NCBI RefSeq assembly: GCF_022376445.1
Contig: NW_025955070.1
Location: forward strand, 62,001-126,000
Source of the DNA: Fomitopsis serialis
Taxonomy: Eukaryota; Basidiomycota; Agaricomycetes; Polyporales; Fomitopsidaceae
Length of the DNA: 64,000 nucleotides
Reading direction: 5' to 3'
Notes under the pieces: model-generated
What the model was told of the DNA's origin: nothing
What the model saw: only the letters and a program-made list of their open reading frames with translations
Databases searched by the model: none
In this document: positions 23,591-34,949 of the stretch, in pieces
Layout: each line of letters starts with the position of its first letter
How positions within the stretch are numbered: position 1 is the stretch's first letter
Made by a program: the position numbers and the translations under genes

Positions 23591-23860
23591 ATGGAAATGC
23601 TTGTCCTGCGAGACGATACGTATGGAGTCTATTCAGTGCTTGAGAGCGGTGTCGAACCCACGTCCTCCTGCCACATGGCCGTATCGTCCGGGTACACAGT
23701 CGGGCGTTCCCCGCTCCCCACACACATGAAGACGGACGCAGTGGTGGCGTGTCGGGCGCGACTATCTGCACACGGAGGACGAGTGCCGTGCATCGAGAAC
23801 CAGAGGCGCCGTGCCCGAACGGAGAGGGGGAGAGGCGATGAGTACATGCGCAGCGTGACC
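23591..23860 (+). pseudogene. family-A F-box C-terminal remnant (right arm)
   Basis: Contains AVSSGYTVG followed by a scrambled stretch and GRGDEYMRS, matching the family-A tail (VAVSSSGYMAQ ... GQRLDEYMRS). Mirror copy of 11266-11539. Too short and frame-broken to function. Confidence 0.5.
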
Positions 23861-25160
23861 GACCATGCTCTCGGGGGTCGCCCCGGCTCGTCGTTCGACG
23901 ACTCCATTCCGACGGCTTTTGCCGCTCATGCGGCTCTGCAACGTCTTCCAGCGTGAGTGGACGCGAGTGCGTGGCGAGCAGCCAGGGCGCAGTACTCTGG
24001 CAAGCGCGTCCTGGTCGTACTCGGCGCTGCCATACGGCGTGTCCGTGCCGAGCGGGAGCCTGGCAAGCGCGGCGCGTCAGCTTTCGAACGCACCACGCTC
24101 GTCGTTGCTTGTCGCCGCGAGCGACCTTCGCCCTTCTCTGCCTCCAGTTACGTCCACCGCTCGTCCGTCTGCGGCGCCCGCCACTGGCCCCGGTCGTACC
24201 AGCCCGCCACGCTGGTCGCGTCAGTCGCCTCGTGGCACGTCTGTCCACTCGACCCGCTGCGCCGCCGTTCACCGCGCGAACCAGTGCGCGTCACTGCGTG
24301 CGCTGCTCCGCACGAGACCCGGCCATGCATTTGCGTCCGCCGTCCGTTCGTCTACGCCGACTCCACCTCGTCATCGCCCATCCCTCAGGCTCCCTGTCCC
24401 CTTCAGCGAACGCGCACTACTAGCACCCATGCCGTCCGCGTCTCCCTCGACACTCTGCCCCCTCCGTCCCTCAAAGCCCGTCCTCTCAGATCGACATCCG
24501 TCCACCGCGGTCGCCTGGAGAAGAGAAGCCGCGGTTGGCGTGCGCTCCCGTGGTGAGCAGGTCCCTCGCCTCTCGTCCGCACGCTGCTCACGCGGACGCG
24601 GAGCCGTGTTCAACGACACTCGTCTGCTCGTCGTGGCGGGTGGTGGTCGGTACGCGCCGCTGGTGAGTACTCACGCGCGTTCGTGCTGTGCTCCGCTGAC
24701 GGACGGTGCTTCGTCCGTCCAGCAGACTGCTGGTGTTGGGCCCCGGCGAGTGGGATGCGCTCTGCAGAGAAGATCGTCCATTGCGAGTCGCGCTCCTTGC
24801 GTCTTGTGCGCTCGAAACGCGTGTGACGTGCACGTCGCGGCGGTTGCGCTGCGTGCGGTTTGTTGGCCACGGGCACCGGGGATGCGGTCGTGCGCGAAGG
24901 GCTGGCAGTGCTCTGCACGTCGAGAGACGTTCTGGAGTGTGCGGGTGATGACGCAGGCGACGCACGACACTTGTGAGCCTGTCCGTCGCAAGTCGTCTGC
25001 TGGCCGACGGTCGACTAGGGCAGTCACGAGCACGGACGCTCGTGGCTGGGCACGGTGCGGAAGATGGCGAGAGTGGGATGCCTCCACGACTGCAGTGCAG
25101 CGAGAGGTCGACGTGCGGCGGGGCGAGAGCCCGAGGCAGGCAACGGCGGGCGAGTAGACG

Positions 25161-26853
25161 CCCCTTGACAGGCCGGACACAGCGCACGGAAGTCAAGCTT
25201 CATGCACACTGACGCACGCGGTGAGTGCTTGCCTCCCTTGATGATATGCCAGCTATACCATTCTGACCAGTTTCGGCACCGCGAACGCACGAACCGTTCT
25301 GGCTTATTCCGGTGCGGGCAAGCCTCTGACCACTAACCATCGCAGGCAACGACCTGCCGCCAAGAGGCTGAGAGCCCAATTGTCCCTCAATCCTGTCCGA
25401 CAGCGGACACGTCAGGCAGTAATTGACGTCTGCTGTGGCCAGTCGCGGTTCGCCCTGCACTACATAGGTCCGCTGCTAGCGCTCATCTTCGCTTATGTAG
25501 TCCCTCACTCGTACGCTGATAGCAATCATCAGAGATGCAGGCGACGAACCATCATGCATCATGCGCTGAGCGACGACATATGGTCCATGATCCTCGCCCT
25601 CGTCCGCGTCAACGGCGCGCGCAGGCTTTCCCTCGCACCTCGACACATTCGTCCCGCAGCTTTAGAGTGACTCGACCACACTGTCTCTGAGTTGCGCGGT
25701 GCTGATGTTGTATTGCGTAGGTATTTGCGTATCCTTGTGAACTAGCCTCTTGCTCGTGCATTCTGCCTGGGCTCATTTTGGTGCGCGGGGTCATGGTCAC
25801 AGTGTAGACCGCATTGCAACTGCTCACGTCGGTTGCGTCCTTCAAGACTGCAGAAATGGCTCGTAAACGTGAGTTCAAGCCAGCCTGCATGAGACTCAAC
25901 TTTGAGCTTCTTCGTTTCGTTTCGAGCCGTCGTTGTTAGTGGCCCGCGCAACCATGGTAGAAATGGCGCAAGAAATGTCCCTTCACTGCTGTGTATATGC
26001 GCTGATGTAGGGAGATGCAATCACAACGGACGGTCCGTCTGGGGGTGCAATTGGCGGTGGGTACGGTGTCTACGGCCAATACATTGCGCTGCACAAATTC
26101 TATACGAACGTTATGCGGAGATTTTGTACTCATATTCAATTAATATCATTCGACTCTGCATCAGTTGGCGCATATAAGGTGTTGCACATGTCCAACACAC
26201 CGTGACCAGTATATCATCTCGACCTCTTCTCGATCCCTTGCCAACGTTAACACTTGACGCGTCTCTCGGGATTCGGAGGTCTGAACTCTGCGCGTATGGC
26301 AACGACCGTCGACGAGAGCAGTGCCGCCATAGACACTGTGACCGCGTCAGCCACGTGCTCGCGACATTGATCGTAGCTTACCTAATCCAGACAGAGACCC
26401 AGTTCGACCACCACTGGCACTACAACCCCGAGCAACCTCTCAGCAACTGCAAAGTTACGACACTAGTGCCGATTTGGCACTGACTTAAAGGCTCTTCACT
26501 GTATGTATGTACGCTGTTCCTCCGGTGACGCGCTGTATGGGCGCTGGCGCCGCGTTGCCTCTCTAATATCTGATCGCATTCAAGTTAGTTGATTCAATAT
26601 GTAGTTAAGCCGCAGCGACTGCTTGAAATCGAACGACCATCGTTCCCCGTTTTCACCTCTCAGTAGATCTTCCCAGTAAGATTCGTCTTATGCTGCATGG
26701 TCGCGTATGGCACACCGCTTACGCTTAGTATCAACAGATTCATTCGAGTCGGAACGGAAACATTGATTGCTATCCGCTAGTCGCCGTGGGTAGTTCTAGC
26801 CTGTCTTCGCGTTCATGACGCTGATTCCCTCTTAGAGAACCACACCTATCAAG
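25161..26853. other. spacer with chimeric F-box remnant
   Basis: No complete gene. The F-box fragment at 25554-25670 is listed separately. The rest up to 26853 shows no family resemblance; 26854 is preceded by about 40 bases of likely 5' UTR. Confidence 0.4.
25554..25820 (+). pseudogene. family-B F-box N-terminus joined to family-A 3' flank
   Basis: MHHALSDDIWSMILALVRV then ARRLSLAPRHIRPAA is the family-B F-box (compare DIWSMILSFVDLADAPSLSL at 32555). It stops at 25670 and is followed directly by the 3' flank of family-A genes: GAGTTGCGCGGTGCTGATG and then CGTGCATTCTGCCTGGGCTC, as at 31210-31350. The gene body is missing. This is a deletion or recombination joint between the two F-box families. 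Confidence 0.65.
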
Positions 26854-28455
26854 ATGTCAGCTACTACCAGTCTCGACACTTTAAATGACGACGTCCTCAG
26901 CATCATCGTTGCAACACTATCGCACCAAGATGCTGCCACGCTGGCCTTGGTATCCCGTGCCGTCAGCGCCATTCCTAGGCGACGTATACTCTCCTCCATC
27001 GTGCTAGGGGCGCCAGGTGCCGGCCTCCGCTTCCATAGTTTCATGCTCGAGGAGGACGATGGGTTGCGTCTTCAGTGTCTAAGAAGGCTCACCGTCTACT
27101 ATGAGCCATTCGACAACTCACAGGACATTTCCGAGGCCGATGGGTACTCGCGAATCGCCAGCGTCTTGGAAAGGGCACGCAACCTGAGGGCGCTCCACGT
27201 GAAGGGCATAGAAACACTTCTGACGAGTCAGAACGGGCATATCCTCGGCAACGCCATCGCGTTACTAAATCATCTTCAAGAAGTCGTCCTATTCGACATC
27301 GGCGAAGAAAGCACAAAGCTCTGCGAGAGATTGACCTGTCATCCGGAAGTGGTCACCCTAGGAGGACTACGCATGGAGAACTCCATGTTCCCCGTTCTTC
27401 CCTTTCTACAGAACACGTCGACGATAATTCTCTATGGCGACATACATACGGCATACAGGGAAGCTGAAGTGCATCTACCTCTTCCTCCACCGACTACCCT
27501 GTGGCCCAACACACACGACCTACGTCTCAACAACATGGATCCGATGCAAATTGTCTCTCTCTGCCCTAATCTTGCATGTCTAGACGTGTCTTTTTGGTCC
27601 TCGTACACCCATAGCGCCGGTGTGTACGCAAGCTACAACCCAAGGGACGAAGACTACGCATACACCAGCAATACCGCCCTGATTCCTCCCATCACCGCGC
27701 GTCTGCGTGTCCTCAATGTTTATACGGACAGTTTTACGTCGTTCGATTTAAGCAGGACCGTCATCATGACAGTCCGTCTGACATATCCCGTGGTGCTCTC
27801 GATGCAGGTCAATTTCGGCAATATGGCGTTCTGGACGCAGCTCGCGGTGCTGGCCAAGCATCCAAACTCAAGGCTGCGATACCTCGATGTGCTGCTAGAT
27901 GAGAGCAGTCCACTTGTGCAGAGTTGGCTGGTATGCCGTCTGAGACTCTCCTCTTTGACGACGTGTCTCACACTGCTGCCTTTCCTGCAGGACGAATGCC
28001 TCCCGCTGTTAGCTGACTGCGGGATTTTATGCGTGCACCTCAAATTCGTCAGATATGAGCACTATGTCCATTGGGGTGAAGGCTCCAGAGCCTCCAAGCC
28101 GCCAATCCGGGGGACTAGTTCATACTCGTTCAACAAGGCGTGGAAGAATCTGCGTGACGTGGCCTCGACCATACTCGTGGAGGCGATTCCCGACCTACGC
28201 TACGCTTTCGTGACATCTGGATACACAGTATTCCACCGCAATGGTCACGAAAACAAGCCAGTTGTTTGGCAGCCAGAGTGGGGACTCTACTGGCGTGTTG
28301 TGCGTCACAGCTTGGGGAAAGCTTCCGATTCCGAGTCGGCGGACGGTGATGAAGGACTCGACGGGTCGCGATTGGTAGGGATCAGCGACGAGGAGGGGCG
28401 GAGGATCGACGCGCTCATGCGTAGCGAGGACTTTGCGAGGACTCTGAGGTTCTAA
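26854..28455 (+). CDS. family-A F-box protein, intact
   Basis: Two exons, 26854-27930 and 27991-28455, give 513 residues. The 60-nt intron sits at the family's conserved site, and because its length is a multiple of three without a stop, retention would also stay open. The N-terminal F-box is LNDDVLSIIVATLSHQDAAT followed by LALVSRAVSAIPRRRILSS. The body has leucine-rich-repeat-like motifs: ARNLRALHVKG, LNHLQEVVLFDI, LWPNTHDLRLNNMD, LCPNLACLDVSF, ITARLRVLNVY, HPNSRLRYLDVLLD. The tail is WRVVRHSL...EEGRRIDALMRSEDFARTLRF. F-box proteins link Skp1-Cullin1 to substrates for ubiquitination; the substrate is unknown. It is the only clean member of family A here and the most divergent, lying outside the inner arm without a mirror partner. 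Confidence 0.85.
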   Translation: MSATTSLDTLNDDVLSIIVATLSHQDAATLALVSRAVSAIPRRRILSSIVLGAPGAGLRFHSFMLEEDDGLRLQCLRRLTVYYEPFDNSQDISEADGYSRIASVLERARNLRALHVKGIETLLTSQNGHILGNAIALLNHLQEVVLFDIGEESTKLCERLTCHPEVVTLGGLRMENSMFPVLPFLQNTSTIILYGDIHTAYREAEVHLPLPPPTTLWPNTHDLRLNNMDPMQIVSLCPNLACLDVSFWSSYTHSAGVYASYNPRDEDYAYTSNTALIPPITARLRVLNVYTDSFTSFDLSRTVIMTVRLTYPVVLSMQVNFGNMAFWTQLAVLAKHPNSRLRYLDVLLDESSPLVQSWLVCRLRLSSLTTCLTLLPFLQDECLPLLADCGILCVHLKFVRYEHYVHWGEGSRASKPPIRGTSSYSFNKAWKNLRDVASTILVEAIPDLRYAFVTSGYTVFHRNGHENKPVVWQPEWGLYWRVVRHSLGKASDSESADGDEGLDGSRLVGISDEEGRRIDALMRSEDFARTLRF

Positions 28456-29689
28456 AAGTGAGTACTTGCCATATAACATGCAGGTTGCGCAGTTGCAGAT
28501 CACGCGGTGCGCAGGTGTATGTCTGTTATGCTATGGGCGCGATGCGCGCTGATGATCTGGTGATATTGGTAGAGTCATTCACAGTCCTCGTCTTAGTGTT
28601 GATTTGACGAAGTCCGTCTTTCTGTTGTAGCAACTCTGATGCAGGGAGCGTGACACCGAAATACTGTTCACTCGTTTGTAACACTCGTTGCTATATCCCA
28701 TCGTGTAGACTTGTTACCTTTCTCCACAAGGCCGTTGATGGGCACAGCATCCCTTTAATCGTCGATACTGTGCGCTCCCCAAACTTATCGCGAGGCTGCA
28801 TTCATCATCGTCCAGAAATCACATCGCTCGCTGGTCCGTCCCCTGAGCACCAGGTGTCGGCGTAGGAGAGACTGTGCTCGCCATCAAGCCGGGTGTTCCG
28901 AATCCGGGATGGTCTCGAGCTCGGTGCCAACACCAAGCCCATGCAAGCGTCTGTATATAAGTAAGTGGCCCACGACTTTTCAGCCTGAGCCAGATCGGCA
29001 CCGCGTGAACGAAGTACTTATGTATGTACATCGACGGGACCGACAGATCGCTGTCAGGCCGACCAACCGCCAGTCTTGGGCCGCGCCACCGCCATCACAC
29101 GAATTGATTACGTAATTGCACAACTCTTCCGAATGCGGCTATTGACAACATGCGGCTAAGCCGTCTTCTCTTGTCAGCTTCCCACTGGTTGCGTACCCTC
29201 AGACATATTGGACTTTCCTATTGTATGTATACCTCTTTATATGCGCTCCATGCGAAGTTGTGTCCAGTGAATGTTGAACACCACTGGCACTGGCAGAGCG
29301 GCCGACGCTGATCGATCATCGCCGCGGTTGCTTCAAGGCCTCTCCGGAAACCCCTGCCCAACCCACTCTAGCGACTCAACAAGATAACGGTGAGTACCAG
29401 TGTGTTCGTTCTGTCACACTCGTCATGACAATCATGCAGGTATCGTCTCAACAACTGGCCCATCAAGCATTGTCACCGAGCGAGCTGCGATAGCCAGTAA
29501 ACTTGAACGGCAGGACTGCAATCACGACCAACTAGACAATTGAAGATCAATTCTGGCAAGTCTTACGGACAGGTTTCTCATTATCCGCTGAGAGGAGATC
29601 AATCTTTCACATCCCTGTAAGTGCTCGTTCGTTGAGCGGTGCATATGCAAGGCTAAAATTTGATGTCTTTCACCTTTCCTGAGGTTCGC
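28456..29689. other. unassigned spacer
   Basis: No gene, RNA or repeat partner recognised. A plus-strand frame 28650-28865 is short and without motif. Confidence 0.4.
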
Positions 29690-32060
29690 ACATTGGATGA
29701 TGGTCGCTAGTATTCAAAATTTGAATGACGACATCCTCTTCATCATAGTCAAATTCCTCTCGCAGCGCGACGTCGGTCGGCTCGCATTGGCATCACGTAC
29801 GATGAGTGCCGTCGCCCGGCGGCGCGTCCGCGAACAGACTCTTCCCAGAGCGTCGAATTCCACAACTTCATCCTCGGGGAAGACGGATACCGCCTTTGGT
29901 ATCTGCGCAAGCTCACGATCCGCTTCTGCAACCGCCAGCATCGCAATCCAGCCGATGAGTACTCCCTGCTTGCTGCCGTCCTTGTACAAGCGCGAAACCT
30001 GCGTTCGCTTGTCGTGGCCTTTGATTTGCGGGACCCGATTATGGAGACTGAGTGCGGGCGTGTGCTCTGCGATGCCATTGATGCACTCCGTGACCTGCGC
30101 CGGTTCGTGCTGTACGGTATTACTGAGGACACTGTTGCGCTCTGCGAGAGGCTAACCTGCAAGCCGAAAGTAGTGCATCTGGAGGCTTGGGAGCCACTGC
30201 AGGAAGTGGAATATGATACGCTCGCCCACATACCCTTCCTGCGGAACACAGCGGAAGTGTACATGATCGACCTCGTGCTTCTGAACAAACCTGCCCCAGA
30301 ACTACCTTCACCAATCTCGGCTGATCTGTGGCCTAGCACACACACCTTGCGGCTCAGCAACACAGATCCGTTGGCCTTCGTGAGGTTGTGCCCGAATCTT
30401 GCATGCCTCCATATAGCCTTCCTGTTGGTAACGCACGACAGCTCGGTGTTCCGCCCGGCCTACTACAGCTATACCCTTTCCTTCCCGGACAACGTCTCCG
30501 CACGCCTACGTGTACTCGAGGTCTTTGTCGAGCACGGTCGGTCCTGGCTCTATAATATCGTTATCGCCACAGTGTGCGCGACACATCCCGTGGTCTTCTC
30601 GATTCGGTTCCACTACGGCGACAGGGCACTTTGGAGGCGGCTTGCGGAGTTATTTGAGCGCCCAGGTGCGCGTCTACGATACCTCGACGTGCTGATGCAT
30701 GACCTTGCCGACAAGGCGCAGAGATGGCTGGAGAGTTCTCACTGATTACCGTACCCTCCATCCCCATTCTGATACATTCCGCCACAGGACAAATGCCTCC
30801 CGCTCCTCTCCGCGAGTAACATAATCTGTGTCAGGCTCAAGCTTGTCGAGCAACTCAAGAGTGTCCGAGACGAGTTCCCCGGTCCTCAGGCTGACTCTGA
30901 ATCCGAGTACGGAGACAGCGAGTGGGAGGCGCTGTGCGATGCGGCTCCTAGGCTGCTTGCGGAACGGATCCCGACTCTCCGCTACGCCGCCGTGTCGTGT
31001 GGGTACATGGTCGAGGACTTCGATGCTCCTAGATGCTCGAGCTACCGCGGACGGGCGCGGTGGTGGCGAGTTGTGTCGGAGTCCGGTGATGGGGCGGCCG
31101 AGGAGCGCGCATTGGAGTTGGTTGAGGTTAGTATGGAAGAGGGGCAGAGGCTGGATGAGTACATGCGCAGCGAGGCTTTCGCGGATACTTTGCAGCTTTA
31201 AAGTGAGTTAGTAACGCAGTGTTCAAGCTGTGCAGTGCTGACACTGTGATGCGTAGGTACCGTGATTGTACAATATCCGAATATGACCGCGATTCACTGG
31301 CACTCTACTTTGGTCGTGCATTCTGCCCAGGCTCATTCTGCGATGCGGGATAAGGATCCGTCAGCTGAGGCTACTCAGACGTCCACGCGTCACACATGAG
31401 GCCTCAAAACCGACGCTAGGACATGGTGAGTGCTACAGTCTGATACCTCTGTGCCGTGTGAGTGGACTGACCGGAACGAATTGTCAGCTTGACGAGGGCG
31501 TCGTCTGACGTCGACGAAGGGAGGTGCCATCTAACTTGTGTGATAGCTTTGCCCTCGAAGACGACCTTGTGTCGGAGACATGAGCGGGTGAGTATTATTT
31601 GAATGCGGCGGCTTCGCTCTACTGCAATCGACAGTCAGGCCGCGGCAGCTTGATAGAAGCATACTCCAAAGGGGCTTCCTGTACGTCTGCCCGAGTCGTT
31701 AGCGTTCGGACCCTTGGAATGTCCCAAATGCGACCGTGATTCTCGCTCGGAATGTAAGTTGCGCCTCGTATCGTATCCTGCACCCTGGATTGCTCACTGC
31801 CAGCCTAATAGTCGTGGATACGCGATGTCTCCAACCGTAGTCAGTGACGAGGAATGATGTTTTACCTTCGGAGCATATCAGCTGTACGTGTGTTATTTGA
31901 ATAGTTCACAGTACGTGACTGATTCTGTGTGAAGAATGCCGGTGCTATCCTACATAGCATGAACGACAACGAATGACGGAGTGGACGGTAGTTCTTTCTC
32001 CTTTGGCGAGCGTCTCGTCAAGACTGCGCAATCTACAGCTTCAGTTGAGATTGCTCGCAG
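29690..32060. repeat. outer right arm of mirror-image duplication (partner 6090-6570 and 8020-9830)
   Basis: Reverse-complement counterpart of the left outer segments: F-box copy (29.7-31.2 kb), its 3' flank (to about 31470) and the non-coding block 31480-32060. The two left blocks are separated by about 1.45 kb containing the kinase-like gene, while the right blocks are directly adjacent. Confidence 0.85.
29698..31201 (+). pseudogene. family-A F-box protein gene, internal deletion and lost splice donor
   Basis: Starts MVASIQNLNDDILFIIVKFL with a normal F-box (SQRDVGRLALASRTMSAVAR). Near 29828 a deletion removes the family's LSSLRVATP segment and shifts the frame; the body then reads open from about 29860 (FHNFILGEDGYRL) to 30745, with LRRFVLYGITEDTVALC, DLWPSTHTLRLSNTD and LAELFERPGARLRYLDVLMH. 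At the conserved intron the donor is GAGAGT at 30731 instead of GTGAGT, so reading runs into a TGA; the acceptor CAG (ending 30787) and a clean last exon 30788-31201 ending EYMRSEAFADTLQL remain. Two independent lesions make this a pseudogene. Inverted partner: 8309-9829. Confidence 0.82.
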
Positions 32061-32480
32061 CTTAGCTGAAGGGCTCATGTCGCCAAAGCAACTTGAAACC
32101 GCTCGTTGCGGAGCCTGATCCCCCAGTTAATTCGAATTCAATGCAGCAGTAGCTGCACGAGCTTGCGGTTGCTGTCCAATGATGGCGAACGGAATGTTTC
32201 GACAGATTTACATGCTCAAAGTTCAGCGTTCATAGTCGGCCGCCCGTCACCATCTTCAAGTCGCAAGCCTGTGACGGTACGTTCCCATCGACTCCGCAAC
32301 GTCACTTACTAACGTCGAAAACGTGAGGAGGAGCGTCTGTGGCTCGGCCGATGCGATCTGTTACATAATACAATGTGGCGTGCTGGGATAGGCAGATGCT
32401 CAGGAAGGTCACGACTTCTTGATACATACGGCGACCTACGTTACCGTAGCACAGAGTCTCAACATCGCCACGGTGAGTTC
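32060..32480. other. spacer and start of 5' flank shared by the tandem F-box pair
   Basis: The part from about 32420 (ACATACGGCGACCTACG) is repeated upstream of the next gene near 34955. Otherwise nothing recognised. Confidence 0.4.
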
Positions 32481-34140
32481 TTAAGTACTTGATTCTGAAC
32501 CGACTTGTCGCTGATCTGACTGATATCTGTACAAGCCTGTGTGACGGACCCAGCATGGATGGAACAGGCTATGAGCACCTACCCACGCGGCACGACGTGC
32601 TGAACGCGGACATATGGTCCATGATCCTCTCCTTCGTCGATCTCGCCGACGCGCCGAGCCTCTCCCTCGTCTCCCGAGCTATTCACCCCCATGCTCGGCG
32701 TATTGTGCTCTCGTGCGCAGACATATTCCAGCAAGACCAGCTTACCAGGGCCTGCGCATTCCTGCTAGATGACCCGCATCATCGAGCATGTTGGTTGCGT
32801 GAGCTCCACATAGACGGTGACGCTCTGCAGGACCTGGAGGACCGCTGGGAGAGCGCGGAGGGGTTGGCGATCGCTGCACAGCTCGCAGAGCTCCTGCATG
32901 CGGCGCAGAACATCCACACTCTCGCGCTGCCCCACGTGGAATCGTTGTTGGAGGTGGACGCAGGCGTCGGTGCGGCTCTGATCTCGCTCAAACAACTCCA
33001 GGTCGTCAGTCTCTCTGGCATACTCACTGGCGCACTGGATGTCGCGAACAAAATGGCTAGCCGCCCTACGGAAGTGTATCTCAACTTCGCCTCGCCTTCA
33101 TCATCATATGACATGGCCGAATATTTTATGCTGCTCAGCCACCTGACCCTATTCAGCAACGCACACACGGTGGAGGTCGTCTTCTTCGACATATCCCGCC
33201 CAGACAGGTTCGAAAAACCTTCAGACTTCAGCTTCGAGATCCCTCAGCTCGGCCAACACTCGACCGTACGCGAAGTCGGCCTCAGGTACAGCGGCCCCCT
33301 CCCGCTGTTCCACATCTTCCCGAACATGGAGGTCCTGCGCATGCGTTGCATGGACGAGACCTTCGAGAACTTCGACTGGCAGGACTGGGCGTGGACAGAG
33401 TCCGTCCCGCTTGTCGACGTCACGGCGGACGACGACGACCAGCTCGTGTGCCTGGCGGGCGCACGTCCGCCGACCCTCCGCCAGCTGCACCTCCACGCGC
33501 CTCCCTTACGCAGCCCTGAGGGCGACTTCAGCGTCGACGATCTCCGCCCCGTCTGCTTGGCGTTTCCCCTCCAGGAGTGGCAGGCACCGTGGAACTACGA
33601 CATCCCCATCTGGGCCGGCCATCTCGAGGCAACTCCGAGCCCGGAATTCGGGAGCCGGCTACGCTACCTGGAGGTCACCCCCGACTGCCACACGCAAGAG
33701 GACATGCCCGCCTCGTGGGTGGTGCGTCGGCGCCCGTCTTGCCCGGTCCTCGCAGTGCTAACCCCTTCGTTTCCAGGAATGGCTCCTCCCCGCGCTCCGC
33801 GAATCCACCCTCGTCTGCGTGCGTCTCAACTTCAACGTCGACACCCCATCCGGGACGGTGACGAAGCTCGACGAGGTCCGGCGCACGCTCGTCGAGAACG
33901 TCGCCTCGCTCCGTTACATCTGCATCGCCGTCGGACGAATCCCGCAGTCCGATCTGCTCTGGGCGTACGACTCGCGTGTCGAAGGCGAGTGCACTTGGTG
34001 GCGCGTGCGCGGAAAGCGCGCATCGACTCAGAGCGCATCTCGCCCGAGGCCGGTGAGCGCGTCGAGGAGTATCTACGCTCGGCGGAGTTCGAACGGACGT
34101 TGAGTCTGGATGGACTTGTGTTGGACGATGGGTAGGCCTG
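32420..34140. repeat. tandem duplication unit 1 (unit 2: 34950-36700)
   Basis: Includes the family-B gene plus about 130 bases of 5' flank: CATACGGCGAC, AGTC(T/G)CAACATCG(C/T)CACGGTGAG and TTGTCGCTGATCTGA occur in order in both units. Confidence 0.8.
32555..34103 (+). CDS. family-B F-box protein (C-terminus shifted)
   Basis: Exons 32555-33721 and 33777-34103 give 497 residues. F-box: VLNADIWSMILSFVDLADAP then SLSLVSRAIHPHARRIVLS. Body: CWLRELHIDGD, NIHTLALPHVESLLE, LKQLQVVSLSGI, LSHLTLFSNAHTVEVVF, LGQHSTVREVGLR, SRLRYLEVTPDC. The intron (GTGCGT...TTCCAG) is at the conserved family-B site, followed by EWLLPALRESTLVCVRLNF and CTWWRVRG. Near 34012 one base is missing relative to its tandem sister (GGAAAGCGCGC against an expected GGAAAGGCGCGC), so the last 27 residues are out of frame and the usual tail DSERIS...VEEYLRSAEFERTLSLDG is lost from the spliced product. 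An unspliced reading from 32555 stays open through the intron in another frame and re-enters this tail to stop at 34135. Start chosen by the sister gene. The gene is probably close to functional. Confidence 0.75.
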
Positions 34141-34940
34141 GTCTTTCCTTTGGGGAGCATACTTATGTCGCTTGCTCTCTTGCTTCGATGGGATGTGTTG
34201 GCCCTTTGTTGTACCGAATGAAGATGCGTGCAAACACGAGTTCTCAACAGCCAACAAAATATCGTATTCGGCTTGCAGGTCCGTGCTCCATCAGTCAATC
34301 CGACGGACATATCTCTGCCACTCGAAGCTTGTGATTTAATTATGAGATGCTAAGCCTCGAGATACGGACGGGAGTGGGGGCTCACCATTCTCGCCTCTGA
34401 TGAAGTTCGACGATAGAATAGCGGCCTGTGCTCAGTGCCTGACAACCACACCAACAAGCAACGACCCTGTCCAAGTCAACGCGTCAATTGTGGGCATTGC
34501 ATGCTCGTGAACCTACGGCAGACATCTCGTGGACGGTGGACCCAGATCTATTCTATTTGGGCCTCGTTACGCTTCTGCCCACTCACTCGATTCGTTCTAC
34601 GCAATCGCGGCTCCCTGAATCCGCGGACTCGGTGGCACCTCCGGTGCTCCTTGCAATCACTGTCCGTTACAATCGTGACTGAGTAGTAGTCTGAACGTTT
34701 CATGGATACTAGCTTTTCCACTTCACGCTGAACGATTATTCCCGTTGCGACCGACGTGTCATAAATTCTTGTCAATATGTAGTCCTTCTGGCTATGAATG
34801 TGGCACGCTCGTGTCGTGCTCCGAGCGGCGTATCCATGACTTCATCGAGTGTCCTCAATTGAGCATACCCACTGATCGTACTTGAACGCAAATCGGGATC
34901 ACTTATCTTGAACACGTGCCCCTGCTAAGTTCTTCTTGTT
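34141..34940. other. spacer between tandem F-box genes
   Basis: No gene recognised. An open frame 34435-34686 lacks any motif. Confidence 0.4.
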
Positions 34941-34949
34941 GATGCAGCA

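Larger units (their letters stand above)
20817..25160. repeat. inner right arm of inverted duplication (partner 10150-14287)
   Basis: Reverse-complement counterpart of 10150-14287, carrying the second LysM gene, the F-box tail remnant and the same GC-rich outer end. Slightly longer than the left arm through indels in the non-coding outer part (24.0-25.1 kb), where long open frames (for example 430 codons, 23865-25157) are Arg/Ser-rich and have no family motif. Confidence 0.9.

Noticed and set aside
23640..23690. tRNA-like TTCGAC arm (GTGGGTTCGACACCGC on the minus strand)
   Set aside because: No matching acceptor stem, D arm or anticodon arm; the sequence belongs to the F-box remnant next to the LysM gene on both arms.
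23865..25157. 430-codon plus-strand open frame
   Set aside because: Arg/Ser/Pro-rich composition, GC-rich DNA with long frames on both strands, no motif, and the frame is not kept on the inverted partner arm.
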